The notes: a model not told the origin generated them from the letters alone. DNA of 64,000 nucleotides from Methanococcoides methylutens (GCF_000765475.1 NZ_JRHO01000005.1:62001-126000), one strand, 5' to 3'. Shown: positions 9,694 through 19,196, numbered from the stretch's first letter. Numbers and translations are program-made.

Positions 9694-10352
9694 GCGTTTG
9701 CCTCCTGGGTATTTTCTTCACTGGCTGGAAGCGTTTCCCAGTATTCAAGAGCTTCATTGTGACTCTTTATTCTGTTGTCAAGCCAGCCGTGGCGAGGTGA
9801 GACTTCTTTGAGCTCATCTCTTGCTTTTTGGAAGGCATTTTCAAAGTTCTTCTCAGTACCGAATATACTTGCAAGCTCGGTACTGGAAACGATGGCTTCA
9901 TTTACTCTTGTCCTTATCTGTTGAACGGCTTTCTGAACGTCTTCATGGGTTCCCATGCCATCCAATTTTTGGAGAAGTTCATCCACGATCTTCTTCTCTT
10001 CATCGATTTTAATAGCACGTTTTACCTTTGTGATGTCATCGTGGATGCCATGCATAAGCTTGTTATCCAGCAGTTTTTCATCGATAACGTCGAACATTTC
10101 CTCGAGTATGTTCTCTGCCTGGTGGTATAGCTGTTGACGCTTTTCTTTTAGCAGTTCAGTTCGGCTCAATACATCTTCCTTGTCTTTCTTGGAAGATTCT
10201 ATCTTTTCGTTCAATGCCTTTACTTTTTCTTCGAGTCCACTGAACTCTTTATTGTATTCTTCTAAAAGGCGTTTGTGCTTTGTGATCACATTCTTGATCA
10301 ATTCATTTTTGTCAAGAATGGAAACTTCATTATTTTGTGTACTCTCACTCAT
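9690..10352 (-). CDS. Coiled-coil protein, partner of the downstream COG1340-type gene
   Basis: A 220-residue charged protein with long coiled-coil stretches (residues about 20-75 and 100-130) and a more globular C-terminal part (FGTEKNFENAFQKARDELKEV, then a Trp-containing end). It has no membrane segment or enzyme motif. It is the promoter-proximal gene of a two-gene unit and its stop overlaps the next start. I do not recognise a named family with certainty. The coupling and shared architecture suggest that the two proteins assemble together in the cytoplasm. A short AT-rich gap separates it from DUF424 and mcm upstream. Confidence 0.65.
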   Translation of the reverse strand: MSESTQNNEVSILDKNELIKNVITKHKRLLEEYNKEFSGLEEKVKALNEKIESSKKDKEDVLSRTELLKEKRQQLYHQAENILEEMFDVIDEKLLDNKLMHGIHDDITKVKRAIKIDEEKKIVDELLQKLDGMGTHEDVQKAVQQIRTRVNEAIVSSTELASIFGTEKNFENAFQKARDELKEVSPRHGWLDNRIKSHNEALEYWETLPASEENTQEANA

Positions 10353-10386
10353 AGTTCCACCAAATTTATGTCATAATTGTAATATT

Positions 10387-10677
10387 TTATAATTTATATA
10401 ATTGTGCATGTGGTATTCCTTCAATATATATAACGCATCCGGATTCGATCACGCCGGCATCGATGGCGCATTGGACTGCGCGACTGCCAAATATATTTGC
10501 GGTTGTTGCATTTGATATGGCTTCGATGATCTTCTCTTCAGATGCTATCTCGCCTTTGTAGAATCCTTCACTGATCTCTATGACCAGTTCGCCTTTTTTA
10601 AGCTTTTTACCTATCAGTTCTTTATCGCAAACTGCAACGATCATCTGATTTCCGGACTTGTGTATTTTCAGGTACAT
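10387..10677 (-). CDS. DUF424 domain protein
   Basis: A 96-residue cytoplasmic protein (MYLKIHKSGNQMIVAVCDKE at its start) matching the small archaeal DUF424 family in length and pattern: KSGNxxxVAVCD, then a short FYKG segment and NIFGSRAVQCAIDAG. Its biochemical role is unknown; members often sit beside replication or translation genes. It starts 12 bases after mcm on the same strand and so is probably co-transcribed with it, which hints at an information-processing role. Its length is normal and the ends are clear (ATG at 10677, TAA at 10387). Confidence 0.8.
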   Translation of the reverse strand: MYLKIHKSGNQMIVAVCDKELIGKKLKKGELVIEISEGFYKGEIASEEKIIEAISNATTANIFGSRAVQCAIDAGVIESGCVIYIEGIPHAQLYKL

Positions 10678-10689
10678 GTGTTCACTTTA

Positions 10690-12789
10690 TCATACTAATT
10701 TTATATGTTTATTATCGGGTGCAAGGAGATCTCCCTGCCTTTTCATTTTTGTGACAAGCTCTTCTGCTCTTTCCCTGTCTATATTTTCAGTCTCAGCCTC
10801 TGCAAAGACCTCTTCAAGGGGTGCCTTTGAACCTGCATGTCTTTCACTGACGCGTGTAATGATCTCTTTTATAAGGTGTATCTTATCTCTCTGGCTCTTG
10901 CTTGTTCCGGATGCGACGACGTCTACATCGAATGCGCCTGTATCTGGATCTACTCCTACCTGTCGCATACATGCCATGGATATTCTGGTAGTTCTTTTCG
11001 CATCATCCATTGTAACTACATTACTTAAACGTATGCGAGCACTTGCTTCAGCAAGTCTGACAAGGGCCTCGAGCTGTCTTGCGGTGACAGGCACTGGTGA
11101 ATCTTTGCCTTCTCCCTGCCTCCTAAGGTCGAGATAGAAATTAATTATGTGTTCACGGGCATCGTCTTCCATTATTGGGAAAACTTTCCTTCGTGCATAA
11201 GCTACATATTTTCTCAACAGGTCATTTTCGATAGTAGGAAGTATGACATCTATATGTGCTTCTACATCCTCATTCGTCACCTTGGACGATGGAAGTCTAC
11301 TCTTCTGTTCTAAAAGTTCTCCGGCATACTGGGATTTCAATATGTGGTTTGCGATGTTGCTATCCTTTGTGCGGTCTGGAACATCGAGAAGTATGAAAAT
11401 AAGGTCGAACCTGGATATCAATGCAGGTGGCATGTTGATCTGTTCGGCAAGTCCTTCATATTTGTCGAATCTTCCATATTTAGGATTTGCAGCACCAAGG
11501 AGCGCACACCTTGATTTAAGCGTTGCTAGGATTCCTGCTTTTGCAACACTTATTGTTTGTTGTTCCATTGCTTCGTGCAATGCACTCTTATCTTCCCTGC
11601 TCATTTTATCCATTTCGTCCACTGCTGCAAGACCCATATCTGCCATTACCAGTGCACCGGCTTCCAGCGTCCAGCGTCCGTCTCCAAGGTCGTCTTTGAC
11701 TGCTGCAGCTGTCAGACCACTGGATGATGCGCTTTTACCTGATGCGAACACACCACGGGGTGATATTTTCACCATGTAGCGAAGTAACTGACTTTTAGCG
11801 ATACCCGGATCTCCTACCAGCAGTATGTGTATGTCTCCCCTGACACGTGAACCATCGGGTAGCATTTTAGGGACTGCCGAGAATAGCTGGAGGCTGAGTG
11901 CTTCTTTTATGTCCTCATAACCGTAGATGGACGGTGCGATCGATCCAGTTATATTTTTATAAATGTTTGGATCATTGCCCATATCGATGATCATTTCTTC
12001 ATCTTCGGGAGTTATGTCGAGTTCATCGAATTCCTGATCTACATATTCGATGGAATTCGCGTGAAGGACGAGATCGTAAAACGTGGATTTTCCCTCTCTC
12101 AGGGTTCGCTGGTGTGAGCGTAGTATTCCGTTTATTACAAGACGGTCGCCAGGTTTGACAAGTCCTGCAAGATCATCCTCTGCATCAACATCAAGGCTTT
12201 GTGGTTGTGTGCCGCCCTTAAGATTTTCTGGTGCTTCCTGTACCTGAAGTTTTTGTGCATCTACAAAGCTGGACTGGTCGATAAGCAATTTGAAAGGTCC
12301 CTTTTTGCCGCATGATTCATTCTCACACTCGTTCGGTTCTACGAACTTCGGTCCATCCTGTGGCTCATAGCTTGTGTTCTCACACCGCATACACATGAAT
12401 GCTGCATTTGTGATCTTTGGCCTGACTTCCGTGGCTTTGCGTATCATTCCTTCAATGGATATGAACTTCAGCAAGTGCTTACTACGCAGATCTCTTATTG
12501 CGACACGGTTTGGGATGTTAATGAACTGTACGTGAGCATCATCGAGGTCTTTCTCGATAGGTATGTCAATTTCACGAAGCGCTTGCTCAGCATATGGTAT
12601 CACATCATCGGGATGCTCGAGTAGCTCATATGCAAGATCTGCATCGAATTGCTCAAGGTCCGGAAAATCGACTGTAATGCTACGTAGCTCAGGGTATTCA
12701 TTAGCAAGCAGGAGTATATCGTCCCAGCAGTATCTTTTTAGAAAATCCCTGAATTTTTCATCCCATTTAACTTCACTCATTTGATTCAC
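10690..12789 (-). CDS. mcm: MCM replicative helicase
   Basis: Hexameric 3'-5' replicative helicase. The N-terminal domain carries a four-cysteine zinc site at about residues 127-165 (CMRC, then C and C around GKKG). The AAA+ core has Walker A GDPGIAKS near residue 327, Walker B LAAVDEMDKM near 390 and the arginine-finger segment SRFDLIF. A winged helix ends the protein. With 699 residues it is typical and has no intein. The start is either GTG 12789, five bases after AGGA, or ATG 12780; I keep the longer. DUF424 follows at once. The partial polC gene elsewhere in the window is another replication component. Confidence 0.96.
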   Translation of the reverse strand: MNQMSEVKWDEKFRDFLKRYCWDDILLLANEYPELRSITVDFPDLEQFDADLAYELLEHPDDVIPYAEQALREIDIPIEKDLDDAHVQFINIPNRVAIRDLRSKHLLKFISIEGMIRKATEVRPKITNAAFMCMRCENTSYEPQDGPKFVEPNECENESCGKKGPFKLLIDQSSFVDAQKLQVQEAPENLKGGTQPQSLDVDAEDDLAGLVKPGDRLVINGILRSHQRTLREGKSTFYDLVLHANSIEYVDQEFDELDITPEDEEMIIDMGNDPNIYKNITGSIAPSIYGYEDIKEALSLQLFSAVPKMLPDGSRVRGDIHILLVGDPGIAKSQLLRYMVKISPRGVFASGKSASSSGLTAAAVKDDLGDGRWTLEAGALVMADMGLAAVDEMDKMSREDKSALHEAMEQQTISVAKAGILATLKSRCALLGAANPKYGRFDKYEGLAEQINMPPALISRFDLIFILLDVPDRTKDSNIANHILKSQYAGELLEQKSRLPSSKVTNEDVEAHIDVILPTIENDLLRKYVAYARRKVFPIMEDDAREHIINFYLDLRRQGEGKDSPVPVTARQLEALVRLAEASARIRLSNVVTMDDAKRTTRISMACMRQVGVDPDTGAFDVDVVASGTSKSQRDKIHLIKEIITRVSERHAGSKAPLEEVFAEAETENIDRERAEELVTKMKRQGDLLAPDNKHIKLV

Positions 12790-12924
12790 ATTTTTCCTGT
12801 TTTGGAATGATACTTCATTTATCGAAGATTACAACACATCATAATACATATCAATATTTCGAGTCGGTATCATATTAAATAATAATTTGAGAAGATCGTG
12901 TACTGGTCAAAATCTGTTTGATTT

Positions 12925-13620
12925 TCATTTCAGCAGTTGCTGTATCTTTCCAAAAAAGCCTCTCAATGTCTGGACTTCTCTTGGCATGAGCTCTGCTCTT
13001 CCGAATATCCTTTTGAACATCAGGTGTGTTTTTTCCTTTTTGTGTTCCGGGTATTGGATATCGTCAAGAAGTTCTCCGATATGCTCATTTAGGAGCTTAA
13101 GATCAAAACCATCAGCAAGCTGCTGTTCACCTGCTTCTATCTGGCTCATTTCATATAGCATGATAGTTGTGGCATGTGACAGGTTCATTATTGGATATAT
13201 CTCTGAAGTTGGGATACTTACTATCATATCGCTTAATTTGAGCTCATCATTGGTGAATCCATTATCTTCCCTGCCAAAGAGAATAGCAATAGTTCCATTC
13301 GTGCCATTGAACTTTTCTTTAAGTTCATGTGGTGTATATGGGGGCATACGTATATGTTCATCTGTTTTAAGCCCGGTGATGCCTGTTGTTGCAACCACGA
13401 CATCAGCTCCTTCAATGGCTTGTTCGATGTTGGTGACTAACCTTGCGCTGCTAAGCACATCCCATGCATGCGATGCCAGGGCTCGCGCTTCATTTTCCAG
13501 TTTGCATGGATTTACCAGCACAAGGTCACTGAATCCAAAATTTTTCATAGCTCTTGCTACTGATCCGACATTACCCTGGTATAAAGGTTCCACCAGAACT
13601 ATCCTCAAATTAAAAGTCAT
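12925..13620 (-). CDS. trmJ: SPOUT RNA 2'-O-methyltransferase, TrmJ type
   Basis: Predicted SAM-dependent ribose methyltransferase, probably for position 32 of tRNA. The trefoil-knot motifs are all present: GNVGSVARAMKNFGF near the start, ILFGREDNGFTNDEL in the middle and NLSHATTIMLYEM near residue 165. The remaining C-terminal part is a helical extension as in TrmJ dimers. I start at ATG 13620 (MTFNLRIVLVEP), because GGATGAG precedes it and the family begins there; the 18 residues upstream look unlike the family. The gene is monocistronic, ending 135 bases before mcm starts. An rRNA target within the same superfamily cannot be excluded. Confidence 0.8.
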   Translation of the reverse strand: MTFNLRIVLVEPLYQGNVGSVARAMKNFGFSDLVLVNPCKLENEARALASHAWDVLSSARLVTNIEQAIEGADVVVATTGITGLKTDEHIRMPPYTPHELKEKFNGTNGTIAILFGREDNGFTNDELKLSDMIVSIPTSEIYPIMNLSHATTIMLYEMSQIEAGEQQLADGFDLKLLNEHIGELLDDIQYPEHKKEKTHLMFKRIFGRAELMPREVQTLRGFFGKIQQLLK

Positions 13621-13793
13621 CTCATCCTTCAATATCATCAATACATGTATATTTTGCGCAATCTGGAATATCATTCATTACTGGATATATATGCGGAACT
13701 GCTATTAAACAACAGTATTTGTCAGTATTCCATAAACGTTATGAAGAATCCTGCTAATCTATACTATGCAATTTGTATCAAGGAGGTAAACAA

Positions 13794-14177
13794 ATGAGTT
13801 TAGACAAGATTCTGAAAGCTACTTTTAAAGGTGAGACTACTGAAGTTGGATGGTACCTTGCAATGTCAAAACTGGCAGAGCGTGAAGGTCATTTTGATGC
13901 TGCTCTCTATTTCCGCCAGATCGCTATGGATGAGGCATGGCATGCTACAGAGGTTGCTGAGATCCTTGGTGCTATAAAAGGCACTACTGTCGAGAACATC
14001 GAGATGATGCTCGAGGGTGAAGCCATGGCTGAGCAGGAGAAAGCTGATGCTGCACGTATCGCTCGCGAGGAGGGTAACGAAGCTGCTGCATTGTTCTTTG
14101 CAAGAGCATCACTTGATGAGGCAAGGCATCATGCAGGTCTTGCAGGTCTCCTCAAGAAACTGAAACAGATTGAGTAA
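13794..14177 (+). CDS. Rubrerythrin-like ferritin-fold diiron protein
   Basis: A 127-residue four-helix-bundle protein with the two diiron half-motifs expected of rubrerythrin: Glu in ETTEVGWYLAMSKLAER with DEAWH, and a second DEARHH later. It lacks the C-terminal rubredoxin domain of classical rubrerythrins, so an external electron donor would be needed. It probably reduces peroxide or stores iron in this strict anaerobe. An AAGGAGGT ribosome-binding site is followed by ATG at 13794. The neighbouring siroheme reductase-like gene starts 27 bases downstream and may share its transcript. Confidence 0.82.
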   Translation: MSLDKILKATFKGETTEVGWYLAMSKLAEREGHFDAALYFRQIAMDEAWHATEVAEILGAIKGTTVENIEMMLEGEAMAEQEKADAARIAREEGNEAAALFFARASLDEARHHAGLAGLLKKLKQIE

Positions 14178-14204
14178 GTAAAATATTAAAATCTTAAGTC
14201 GGAT

Positions 14205-14876
14205 GTGGAACTATTGGTAAAGGATCTGTTAAATAAGGGTGCTATACTTCAGCGTGACAAGTGTTCTTATGCTATAGTTCCACAAACTCCGGCAGGCATC
14301 ATAAGTCCTGGTGAATTGCAAAGGATAGTGGATGTTGCAAGGAAATATGGTGTTGAAGTTCTTAAATTTACATCGGCACAGCGTATTGCTATTGTCGGCT
14401 TAAAAGAAGAGGATCTTGATAATGCATGGTTGGAACTTGAAATGGAGCCTGCATCTGCGATCGGTAAATGCGTTCGTAGCATAAAGGTCTGTCCTGGTAC
14501 TACTTTTTGTAAAAGAGCACAGCAGGATGCTGTTTCTCTTGGTTCTATTATTGATGATAAATATCATGGTGTGCAGCTTCCCTCAAAGTTCAAAATGGCT
14601 GTAAGTGGGTGTATGAATTCCTGCTCCGAACCGGCTGTAAAGGATATTGGCATAATGGGAACTCCCCGGGGCTATACTGTGATGGTCGGGGGGAATGCTG
14701 GTATTAGGCCAAGACTTGGTGATGTTATCAGTGAAGGTCTCAACGAGACTGAGGTTCTTGAACTTATAGAAAAAATCATTGGTATTTACAAAGGCTATGC
14801 TAAAAGATATCGTATTGGCAGACTTATCGATGATATGGGTCTGGATAATTTCAAGAAGGAACTTGGCTTAATATAA
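14205..14876 (+). CDS. Small siroheme sulfite/nitrite reductase-like protein
   Basis: A 223-residue member of the sulfite/nitrite reductase superfamily. The N-terminal ferredoxin-like half domain runs to about residue 70. The Cys ligands for the coupled [4Fe-4S]-siroheme centre are CPGTTFC (Cx5C) near residue 98 and CMNSC (Cx3C) near 142. It is much shorter than Fsr or DsrA and lacks an extra ferredoxin domain. That fits the low-molecular-weight assimilatory-type reductases of methanogens, whose physiological substrate is uncertain. The start is GTG 14205 without a strong ribosome-binding site. The spacing suggests co-expression with the upstream ferritin-like protein. Confidence 0.78.
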   Translation: MELLVKDLLNKGAILQRDKCSYAIVPQTPAGIISPGELQRIVDVARKYGVEVLKFTSAQRIAIVGLKEEDLDNAWLELEMEPASAIGKCVRSIKVCPGTTFCKRAQQDAVSLGSIIDDKYHGVQLPSKFKMAVSGCMNSCSEPAVKDIGIMGTPRGYTVMVGGNAGIRPRLGDVISEGLNETEVLELIEKIIGIYKGYAKRYRIGRLIDDMGLDNFKKELGLI

Positions 14877-15066
14877 TTTCTATTTTCCTTAATCATCTGA
14901 TAGCTTTATAATCTGTAATGAGTTTTTTTCTCTATCTTTTCAAGTTTCTTATCTGTCTTTAAACATTCAGTTATTATAAAAATCATTTCTGATCTTGAAA
15001 TGGGGCTCTATCTTGCCGATTTTAGACTATTTTTAACTCTTCTGATAAGCACTCTGCTAATGAAAA

Positions 15067-15076
15067 TATTTAAATA
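15067..15076 (+). promoter_or_regulatory. TATA element before hdrE
   Basis: TATTTAAATA in the otherwise featureless 298-base gap 14877-15174, about 100 bases before hdrE, implying a leader of about 75 nt. AGGAGA at nine bases before the ATG is the ribosome-binding site. Confidence 0.4.
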
Positions 15077-15174
15077 CAATAGGTTCCACCAATACACAAA
15101 CCGTATTCGGTATCATTATAATTTTTAGAACTATGTAGTAATAATGTTTCGTAGCAATATCAGGAGAATAATTT

Positions 15175-15984
15175 ATGAGTATGGAATATTTCAGTGGACT
15201 TACTGAGTCTACGGAGATCGTAAACAGTTTCGGGATGCTTACTGAATCTATGAGGATCACATTTGCAGCGGTCATGATCATGGCCACAATCTCAATCGCG
15301 ATCTTCATGGTCGGTATGTATATCAATCTTAAAAAATGGGGCGAAGGTTCCGAAGGATACAGTCTTAAGCCTTCAGGAAGCATACTTGCATTCCCTAAAG
15401 CGTTAGCCTATCAGATGAGTGCAAAAGGGCATGGCCATGGCCAGAACATATTTGTTACACTTATTCTTGATGCTCTCCTTCAGAGACGTGCTTTACAGCG
15501 CAGTCCTGCAAGATGGGCCATGCATCTAGCCATCTTTGGTGGATGGATCGCTCTTTGTATCATGTCAATAGCTATGTTCGTTGTGGAGATCATCCACATG
15601 GTAGGTATTCACATAATATCGCCTGAAGTTTTCAGAGAGATGCTCAGTTTCCCTAATGATGTATTCAGCTATATCCTGTTGTTCGGTATCATCATTGCAA
15701 TTTTCAGGAGACTTTTCGTAACAAAAGCCCGTGAGAGCACTATTGCTTTTGATTCTGTCCTTCTTATCGGACTTACTATCATTGTCATCACAGGTTTCAT
15801 TGCTGACGGTGTAAGGAATGGTACTTTCTGGGGTATGGGAATGCAATCCGATCTCGCACCACCTGCATCACTGTTCCACGTTGTGATCTCATTGTTCTTC
15901 TGTATCGCATATATCCCATTCAGTAAGTATATGCATATGATCGCAGGACCACTGACCCTTATGGCTAACAAGGGAGGCGAATGA
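15175..15984 (+). CDS. hdrE: Heterodisulfide reductase subunit HdrE (b-type cytochrome)
   Basis: Membrane subunit of HdrDE. It takes electrons from methanophenazine and passes them to HdrD, with proton translocation in cytochrome-containing methanogens. The 269-residue protein has five hydrophobic segments (about residues 28-50, 117-145, 157-175, 183-205 and 222-240). Histidines in or near these helices are suitable for heme b ligation ([23 protein letters not shown]). It is followed by hdrD with overlapping or nearly touching ends, the classic hdrED order. Its presence marks the organism as a methylotrophic or aceticlastic Methanosarcinales rather than a hydrogenotroph without cytochromes. 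Confidence 0.95.
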   Translation: MSMEYFSGLTESTEIVNSFGMLTESMRITFAAVMIMATISIAIFMVGMYINLKKWGEGSEGYSLKPSGSILAFPKALAYQMSAKGHGHGQNIFVTLILDALLQRRALQRSPARWAMHLAIFGGWIALCIMSIAMFVVEIIHMVGIHIISPEVFREMLSFPNDVFSYILLFGIIIAIFRRLFVTKARESTIAFDSVLLIGLTIIVITGFIADGVRNGTFWGMGMQSDLAPPASLFHVVISLFFCIAYIPFSKYMHMIAGPLTLMANKGGE

Positions 15985-15986
15985 TC

Positions 15987-17234
15987 ATGAAAGGTGAACC
16001 TTCAATTAATACAAATAATTTTACTGCTGTCCAGCTCATGGAGCTTGATGCTTGTGTACGCTGTGGTGAATGTGTCAACTGGTGTCCAACCTATGATGCT
16101 GCCAACAAAGATCCAGGACTCGCACCAAGGGATAAGATCCTCAGGTGGAGACAGTTCATGAACAAGTCCTATGGTCTTCGTGCCAGACTGTTCGGTCCAA
16201 AGGCAATCCCTGAGGAAGAGATCGAGCAGTTCAAGGATGATGTCTATGGCTGCACAACTTGTGCAATGTGTGCAACTGTTTGTGAAGTCGGTATCAACAC
16301 TGTTGAACTCTGGGAATCCATGCGTGCAAATCTTGTCAAACGTGGAAATGGTCCATTCGGTAAGCAGAGCATGTTTGTCAAGCTCATCGGTGAGTATCTG
16401 AATCCATATATGGCTGACAACAAGGACAGGCTTAACTGGATACCTGAAGATGTCAAGATCGCTGACAAAGCAGAACTTCTTTACTTCGGAGGATGTACTG
16501 CAGAACTGAGGCAGACAAAGCTTGCATTTGCTACAGCACGTGTCCTTAACTACCTTGGAATCGAGTTCACAATGCTTGGTGAGGATGAGGCTTGCTGCTG
16601 TTCCGCACTTGTCAGGACAGGTCAGTATGAAATCGAGGATATTGCACGTAAAGCTGCAAGGAAGAATGTTGACGGTATCGTTGCAAAGGGCGCAAAGACC
16701 GTTGTCTATGCATGTGCAGGATGTTTCAGAGCTTCCCTTGTTGACTGGCCAAGGTTACTTGGTGAAGAACTTCCATTCAAGGTCGTTCATATCACAGAGT
16801 TCCTCGAAGGTCTTATCAAGGAAGGAAAGATCGAATGGGTCAAGCCATTTGACAACATTACAGTAACATACCACGATCCATGCCACCTTGGTCGTCACGT
16901 AGGTGTCTTCCAGCCTCCAAGGAGTGTTCTTAATGCTATACCTGGTATAAACCTGAAAGAGATGGACCGTATCAAGGAAAACCAGCGCTGCTGTGGAGCT
17001 GGCGGTGGTGTAAAGGCAGGTATTCCTGATCTTGCTCTCAAGGTTGCTGAGACTCGTGTTCAGGATGCTCTTGCAAAGAACCCTGATATCCTTTCAAGCG
17101 CATGTCCGTTCTGTAAGAGGAACCTTTCTGATGGAAGGGACTCCCTTGGTGCAGATGAGCTTGTTGTTGAGGATGTTATTGTCCTTACAGCCGAAGCACT
17201 TGGAATCAGACTTGATGATTGTGTAGAGAGCTGA
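15987..17234 (+). CDS. hdrD: Heterodisulfide reductase subunit HdrD
   Basis: Catalytic subunit reducing CoM-S-S-CoB. Near the N-terminus are two [4Fe-4S] motifs: [12 protein letters not shown] and [14 protein letters not shown]. Two CCG domains follow. The first runs from FGGCTAE through ACCCSAL to CAGC, the second from DPCHLGR through RCCGAGGG to CPFCK. These bind the noncubane cluster that cleaves the disulfide. ATG 15987 is nine bases after GGGAGG and gives the usual N-terminus; ATG 15981, overlapping the hdrE stop, is possible. About 415 residues, normal for the family. A strong hairpin overlaps the stop, so hdrED is a two-gene unit. Confidence 0.96.
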   Translation: MKGEPSINTNNFTAVQLMELDACVRCGECVNWCPTYDAANKDPGLAPRDKILRWRQFMNKSYGLRARLFGPKAIPEEEIEQFKDDVYGCTTCAMCATVCEVGINTVELWESMRANLVKRGNGPFGKQSMFVKLIGEYLNPYMADNKDRLNWIPEDVKIADKAELLYFGGCTAELRQTKLAFATARVLNYLGIEFTMLGEDEACCCSALVRTGQYEIEDIARKAARKNVDGIVAKGAKTVVYACAGCFRASLVDWPRLLGEELPFKVVHITEFLEGLIKEGKIEWVKPFDNITVTYHDPCHLGRHVGVFQPPRSVLNAIPGINLKEMDRIKENQRCCGAGGGVKAGIPDLALKVAETRVQDALAKNPDILSSACPFCKRNLSDGRDSLGADELVVEDVIVLTAEALGIRLDDCVES

Positions 17235-17243
17235 GCTCTCTAC
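17223..17243 (+). terminator. Hairpin terminator at the end of hdrD
   Basis: GTAGAGAG and CTCTCTAC form a perfect eight-base stem around the TGA stop, followed by TTTTAATC and long T runs (17244-17280). Confidence 0.7.
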
Positions 17244-17300
17244 TTTTAATCTCATTTTTTCTTATTTTTATTTTTAAGGTAGTTCCCTTTCACAGTTACT

Positions 17301-17309
17301 TTTAAATAT
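17301..17309 (+). promoter_or_regulatory. TATA element of the DUF116 pair; probable leaderless transcript
   Basis: TTTAAATAT lies about 25 bases before the ATG at 17330, and no ribosome-binding site precedes that ATG. With standard archaeal spacing, transcription would begin at or next to the start codon. Confidence 0.5.
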
Positions 17310-17329
17310 TGCTACTTCCTCTCTGATTC

Positions 17330-17965
17330 ATGGAAATTCCCTATGAACTTCTGGGTAAGCTATTCGTATATATGCTTCTCTTTGCTCTATTGGGAATTGT
17401 TGTGGCATTACTTGTCGGATTTTACAGTTTTAAGAAGAAAAAGGTCGTCTTCCCGAATTTTGTTCTATTCATGCTTTATCTGTTCTACTCGCCTGCCAAA
17501 TGGATGTGTGGTGTCTTCTCGATAAGGGCTACTCTTGTGGATGAGATCCTGATTGAGGTAAGGAATGCGGTAATGCGTGATGATTTTATCAATGCAAAAG
17601 GTCCCAGGGCTGTATTTTTGCCTCAGTGTATGCGTCATGCCAATTGCAGGGCCCGATGTGATCCTATAATTGGATATGAATGCAAAAAGTGTGGTCTATG
17701 CGATATTGGAAGCATCTGTGAAGCTGCTGATGAACATGGTTTCAGGGTTTATGTGATCCCCGGTGGTAGCTTTGTAAAGAAGATAATGAAAGCACACAGG
17801 CCCAATTCATGTATTGGTGTGGCATGCTATACTGACCTTTCGGAGTCTATGGGGGAAATGTCATTTATGCCGGTTCAGGGTGTTTGCCTCTTGAAGGATG
17901 GTTGCTTCAACACAAAAGTAGATGTTGCTGAAGTGATCGAGAAAATGGAGCTCTGCAATGTATAA
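17330..17965 (+). CDS. DUF116 membrane protein, first copy
   Basis: A 211-residue protein with two N-terminal hydrophobic segments (about residues 8-32 and 42-58). A cytoplasmic cysteine-rich domain of the DUF116 family follows: LPQCMRHANCRARCDP, then CKKCGLC, a VIPGGSFVKK segment, and conserved Cys in GVACYTDL and LKDGCFNTKVD. The cysteines could hold an iron-sulfur or zinc site; the family's function is unknown. It overlaps the second DUF116 gene by eight bases, so the two are translationally coupled and probably form a heterodimer. The position after hdrED fits a membrane redox role but does not prove it. Confidence 0.75.
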   Translation: MEIPYELLGKLFVYMLLFALLGIVVALLVGFYSFKKKKVVFPNFVLFMLYLFYSPAKWMCGVFSIRATLVDEILIEVRNAVMRDDFINAKGPRAVFLPQCMRHANCRARCDPIIGYECKKCGLCDIGSICEAADEHGFRVYVIPGGSFVKKIMKAHRPNSCIGVACYTDLSESMGEMSFMPVQGVCLLKDGCFNTKVDVAEVIEKMELCNV

Positions 17966-18575
17966 CTTGATCGGCAAATTACTATTGGTCTTTTTAGGGC
18001 TATCTATTTTTATTTCAGCTCTATCGCTTTATGTTAGCCGTGTAAGTCTTACTCGAAGCGTCTGGCTTTCTGGTTTTTTTGCGAATGTACTGGATTTCTT
18101 TTTCCTGCCACTTAAATATTTCTTTTGTAAGTTCTCAGATCCAAGAAAACTTGATCGGTGGATGGTTTCTCTAAAGAATTCTGCACACAAATCTGATTTT
18201 GCAAAGACAAGGAAACGACTTATGTTCGTTCCACATTGCATGCGTTCACTTGATTGTCCTGCATATGCAACGAAATATGGTATACAGTGCAAGTCCTGTG
18301 GTAAATGCGTTATGGGCGAGTTGAAAGAAGATGCAAAAGAATATGGGTATGATCTCTACATTGTAACTGGTTCTTCTTTTGTCAAGAACATCCTGAAGGA
18401 CCACTATGCAGATGGTGTACTGGTCATTGCATGTGACTATGAGATAAATAAGGGAATGAGGTCACTTGCAGGAACAAGTGTTGTGACCTATGGTATTCCT
18501 ATGCTTAACGATGGTTGTTATAACACAAAAGTAGATTACGATCTGGTCACTGACACTATGAAGATGTTTGACTGA
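17958..18575 (+). CDS. DUF116 membrane protein, second copy
   Basis: A 205-residue paralogue of the preceding gene. It has the same layout: two N-terminal hydrophobic segments, then VPHCMRSLDCPA, CKSCGKC, VTGSSFVKNILKDHY, a Cys in IACDYE and LNDGCYNTKVDYDLV at the end. The shared motifs show that a tandem duplication followed by divergence produced the pair; the first copy has a few more cysteines. The start is ATG 17958, inside the end of the first copy. The role is unknown. Conservation of all the cysteine motifs in both copies argues that both are functional. Confidence 0.75.
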   Translation: MYNLIGKLLLVFLGLSIFISALSLYVSRVSLTRSVWLSGFFANVLDFFFLPLKYFFCKFSDPRKLDRWMVSLKNSAHKSDFAKTRKRLMFVPHCMRSLDCPAYATKYGIQCKSCGKCVMGELKEDAKEYGYDLYIVTGSSFVKNILKDHYADGVLVIACDYEINKGMRSLAGTSVVTYGIPMLNDGCYNTKVDYDLVTDTMKMFD

Positions 18576-18614
18576 TCGTTCCTGTAACTTTATTCCTGAA
18601 ACAAAAAGTGTGGT

Positions 18615-18978
18615 TTGTGAGTGAGGAGAGTAAGCTCCCTTCTGTTGGTGCAAAATTCCTTATCCGCAGGGCGGGCAGGGAAGGTCCTTATGGACTCTTG
18701 CACTGACGACATTCGGCTAAGCGTTAATAACTTCGGGACGGTCCAGAATCCCGTTTAATCCCTACTTCCAACTTGCACCCACGAGGTTTCGCCGTTCCAT
18801 CCACTTTCCATGCGACCTCAACCTTTCAGTATCATTGCATTATCATGGGGTGGTATCGTTTCTGTGCCAGCGCCCTGGCTCTCGCCAGACACCCTTCACA
18901 GGTGTTCGTGTATCTGGATGATGGGGAGACTTTCCTCAGGCCAAAGGCCCGGTAGTCGTCCTTCCTCTCTCGGGTGTA
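18615..18978 (-). ncRNA. rnpB: RNase P RNA
   Basis: Catalytic RNA of RNase P, which removes tRNA 5' leaders. Read on the minus strand, the 5' part contains GGACGACTACCGGGCC, then the universally conserved GAGGAAAGTC (plus-strand GACTTTCCTC near 18930). The 3' end has ACAGAAGGGAGCTTACT (plus-strand near 18629-18645), the standard CR-V and terminal helix. The length of about 360 nt suits an archaeal type A molecule. The ends are estimated from the pairing of the purine-rich 5' GAGAGAGG with the 3' CTCTCC. The RNase P protein gene rnp1 is elsewhere in this window (26556-26861). Confidence 0.9.
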
Positions 18979-19196
18979 ATGCTGTGTATGTTAGATATAT
19001 ATCTGACGATAAAATCGACCTTCTCTTTTGATTGTTTTTTTTTTTCTTACTTTAGATTTTGCTTAATTTTATTTATTTTTGTCCTGCCGGTTGAGTTTAT
19101 TTCTGCATTTGATTTTACAAAGATTATAAATGGTATTATTTATATACATTATATTGTTATTAGTTAATCTGAAATGACTTTTCCGGTGGTGGAAAT

